From an uncultured Oscillospiraceae bacterium (GTDB lineage: Bacteria; Bacillota; Clostridia; Oscillospirales; Ruminococcaceae): a stretch of DNA of 5,606 nucleotides. Where the stretch lies: assembly GCA_900552845.1 (NCBI GenBank), contig USBC01000121.1:1-5606 (forward strand). The letters run 5' to 3'. Below, piece after piece: positions 5,565-5,606 of this stretch. A program made the translations under genes and the position numbers. Below the pieces are notes generated by a model. It was not told the origin of the DNA, made no database searches, and saw only the letters and a program-made list of their open reading frames with translations. Position 1 is the stretch's first letter, and each line of letters begins with the position of its first letter.

Positions 5565-5606
5565 GGAGGGACGGCTGTAGTATATTTCCCATTTAGATGT
5601 TACACG
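5536..5606 (+). CDS. DUF2344 / TIGR03936 radical SAM-linked protein, N-terminal fragment with an in-frame TAG
   Basis: Starting at GTG 5536, the reading frame gives METVRVFFPKEGRL, a stop at 5578-5580, then YISHLDVT up to the edge. Members of this family typically begin with a short beta strand, then K-x-G-x-L-x-[YF]-I-S-H-L-D, so the match continues across the stop and the stop replaces one residue only. In related proteins this position is often Gln, Lys or Arg; CAG to TAG is a single change. The gene overlaps the end of the radical SAM gene by 29 bases in another frame, and the pair is commonly adjacent or fused in other genomes. Its function is unknown; the name reflects co-occurrence with the radical SAM protein. 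Only about 24 codons are visible, so the call rests on one motif and on gene order. A real nonsense mutation, a sequence error or recoding cannot be separated here. Confidence 0.68.

Noticed and set aside
5562..5569. Perfect Shine-Dalgarno-like TAAGGAGG at the stop codon of the radical SAM gene
   Set aside because: No ATG, GTG or TTG lies at a usable distance downstream. The bases are explained as the Pro-Lys-Glu-Gly codons of the DUF2344 gene.

Overview
The window reads as a fragment of a Gram-positive, probably spore-forming Clostridia genome. I lean towards the Oscillospiraceae/Ruminococcaceae, but no marker here fixes the genus. The clues are strong GGAGG ribosome sites, near-consensus sigma-A promoters, base composition near half GC by eye, a cell-wall amidase with bacterial Ig-like (BIG2) repeats, and a SpoIVFA/SpoIVFB-like peptidase pair next to a conserved radical SAM gene. 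The odd length, and genes cut at both ends, suggest a whole short contig.

Layout. (1) Positions 7-1311, + strand: the C-terminal end of an N-acetylmuramoyl-L-alanine amidase followed by four BIG2 domains. (2) Positions 1312-1398: a convergent gap holding two back-to-back intrinsic terminators. (3) Positions 1399-2166, - strand: a TauE/SafE-family membrane transporter with a clear sigma-A promoter at 2196-2223. (4) Positions 2288-3118 and 3115-3639, + strand: a membrane-anchored M23 (LytM) peptidase and an M50 intramembrane protease, overlapping by ATGA. (5) Positions 3696-5564, + strand: a 622-residue radical SAM protein of the TIGR03960 type, with its own extended -10 promoter at 3636-3664. 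(6) From 5536 to the edge: the first codons of its usual partner, the DUF2344/TIGR03936 radical SAM-linked protein, overlapping the previous gene by 29 bases.

How the genes fit together. The M23/M50 pair has the architecture and order of SpoIVFA-SpoIVFB, the forespore-membrane complex that activates pro-sigma-K in Bacillus. The M50 protein, however, lacks the CBS domain of the Bacillus enzyme, and the M23 protein keeps a full set of zinc and catalytic residues. The TIGR03960-DUF2344 pair is widely conserved, but I know of no established function for it; it is the most 'undescribed' system here. The amidase and the transporter look like unrelated neighbours.

The most striking anomaly is that both truncated edge genes carry an in-frame stop inside conserved sequence: TAA at 4-6 and TAG at 5578-5580. 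Both are one C-to-T change from glutamine, and both lie within 30 bases of a window end. I favour end-of-contig sequence error over biology, but it should be checked. No tRNA, rRNA, CRISPR, insertion sequence or prophage feature was seen, and no gene-free stretch exceeds 300 bases.
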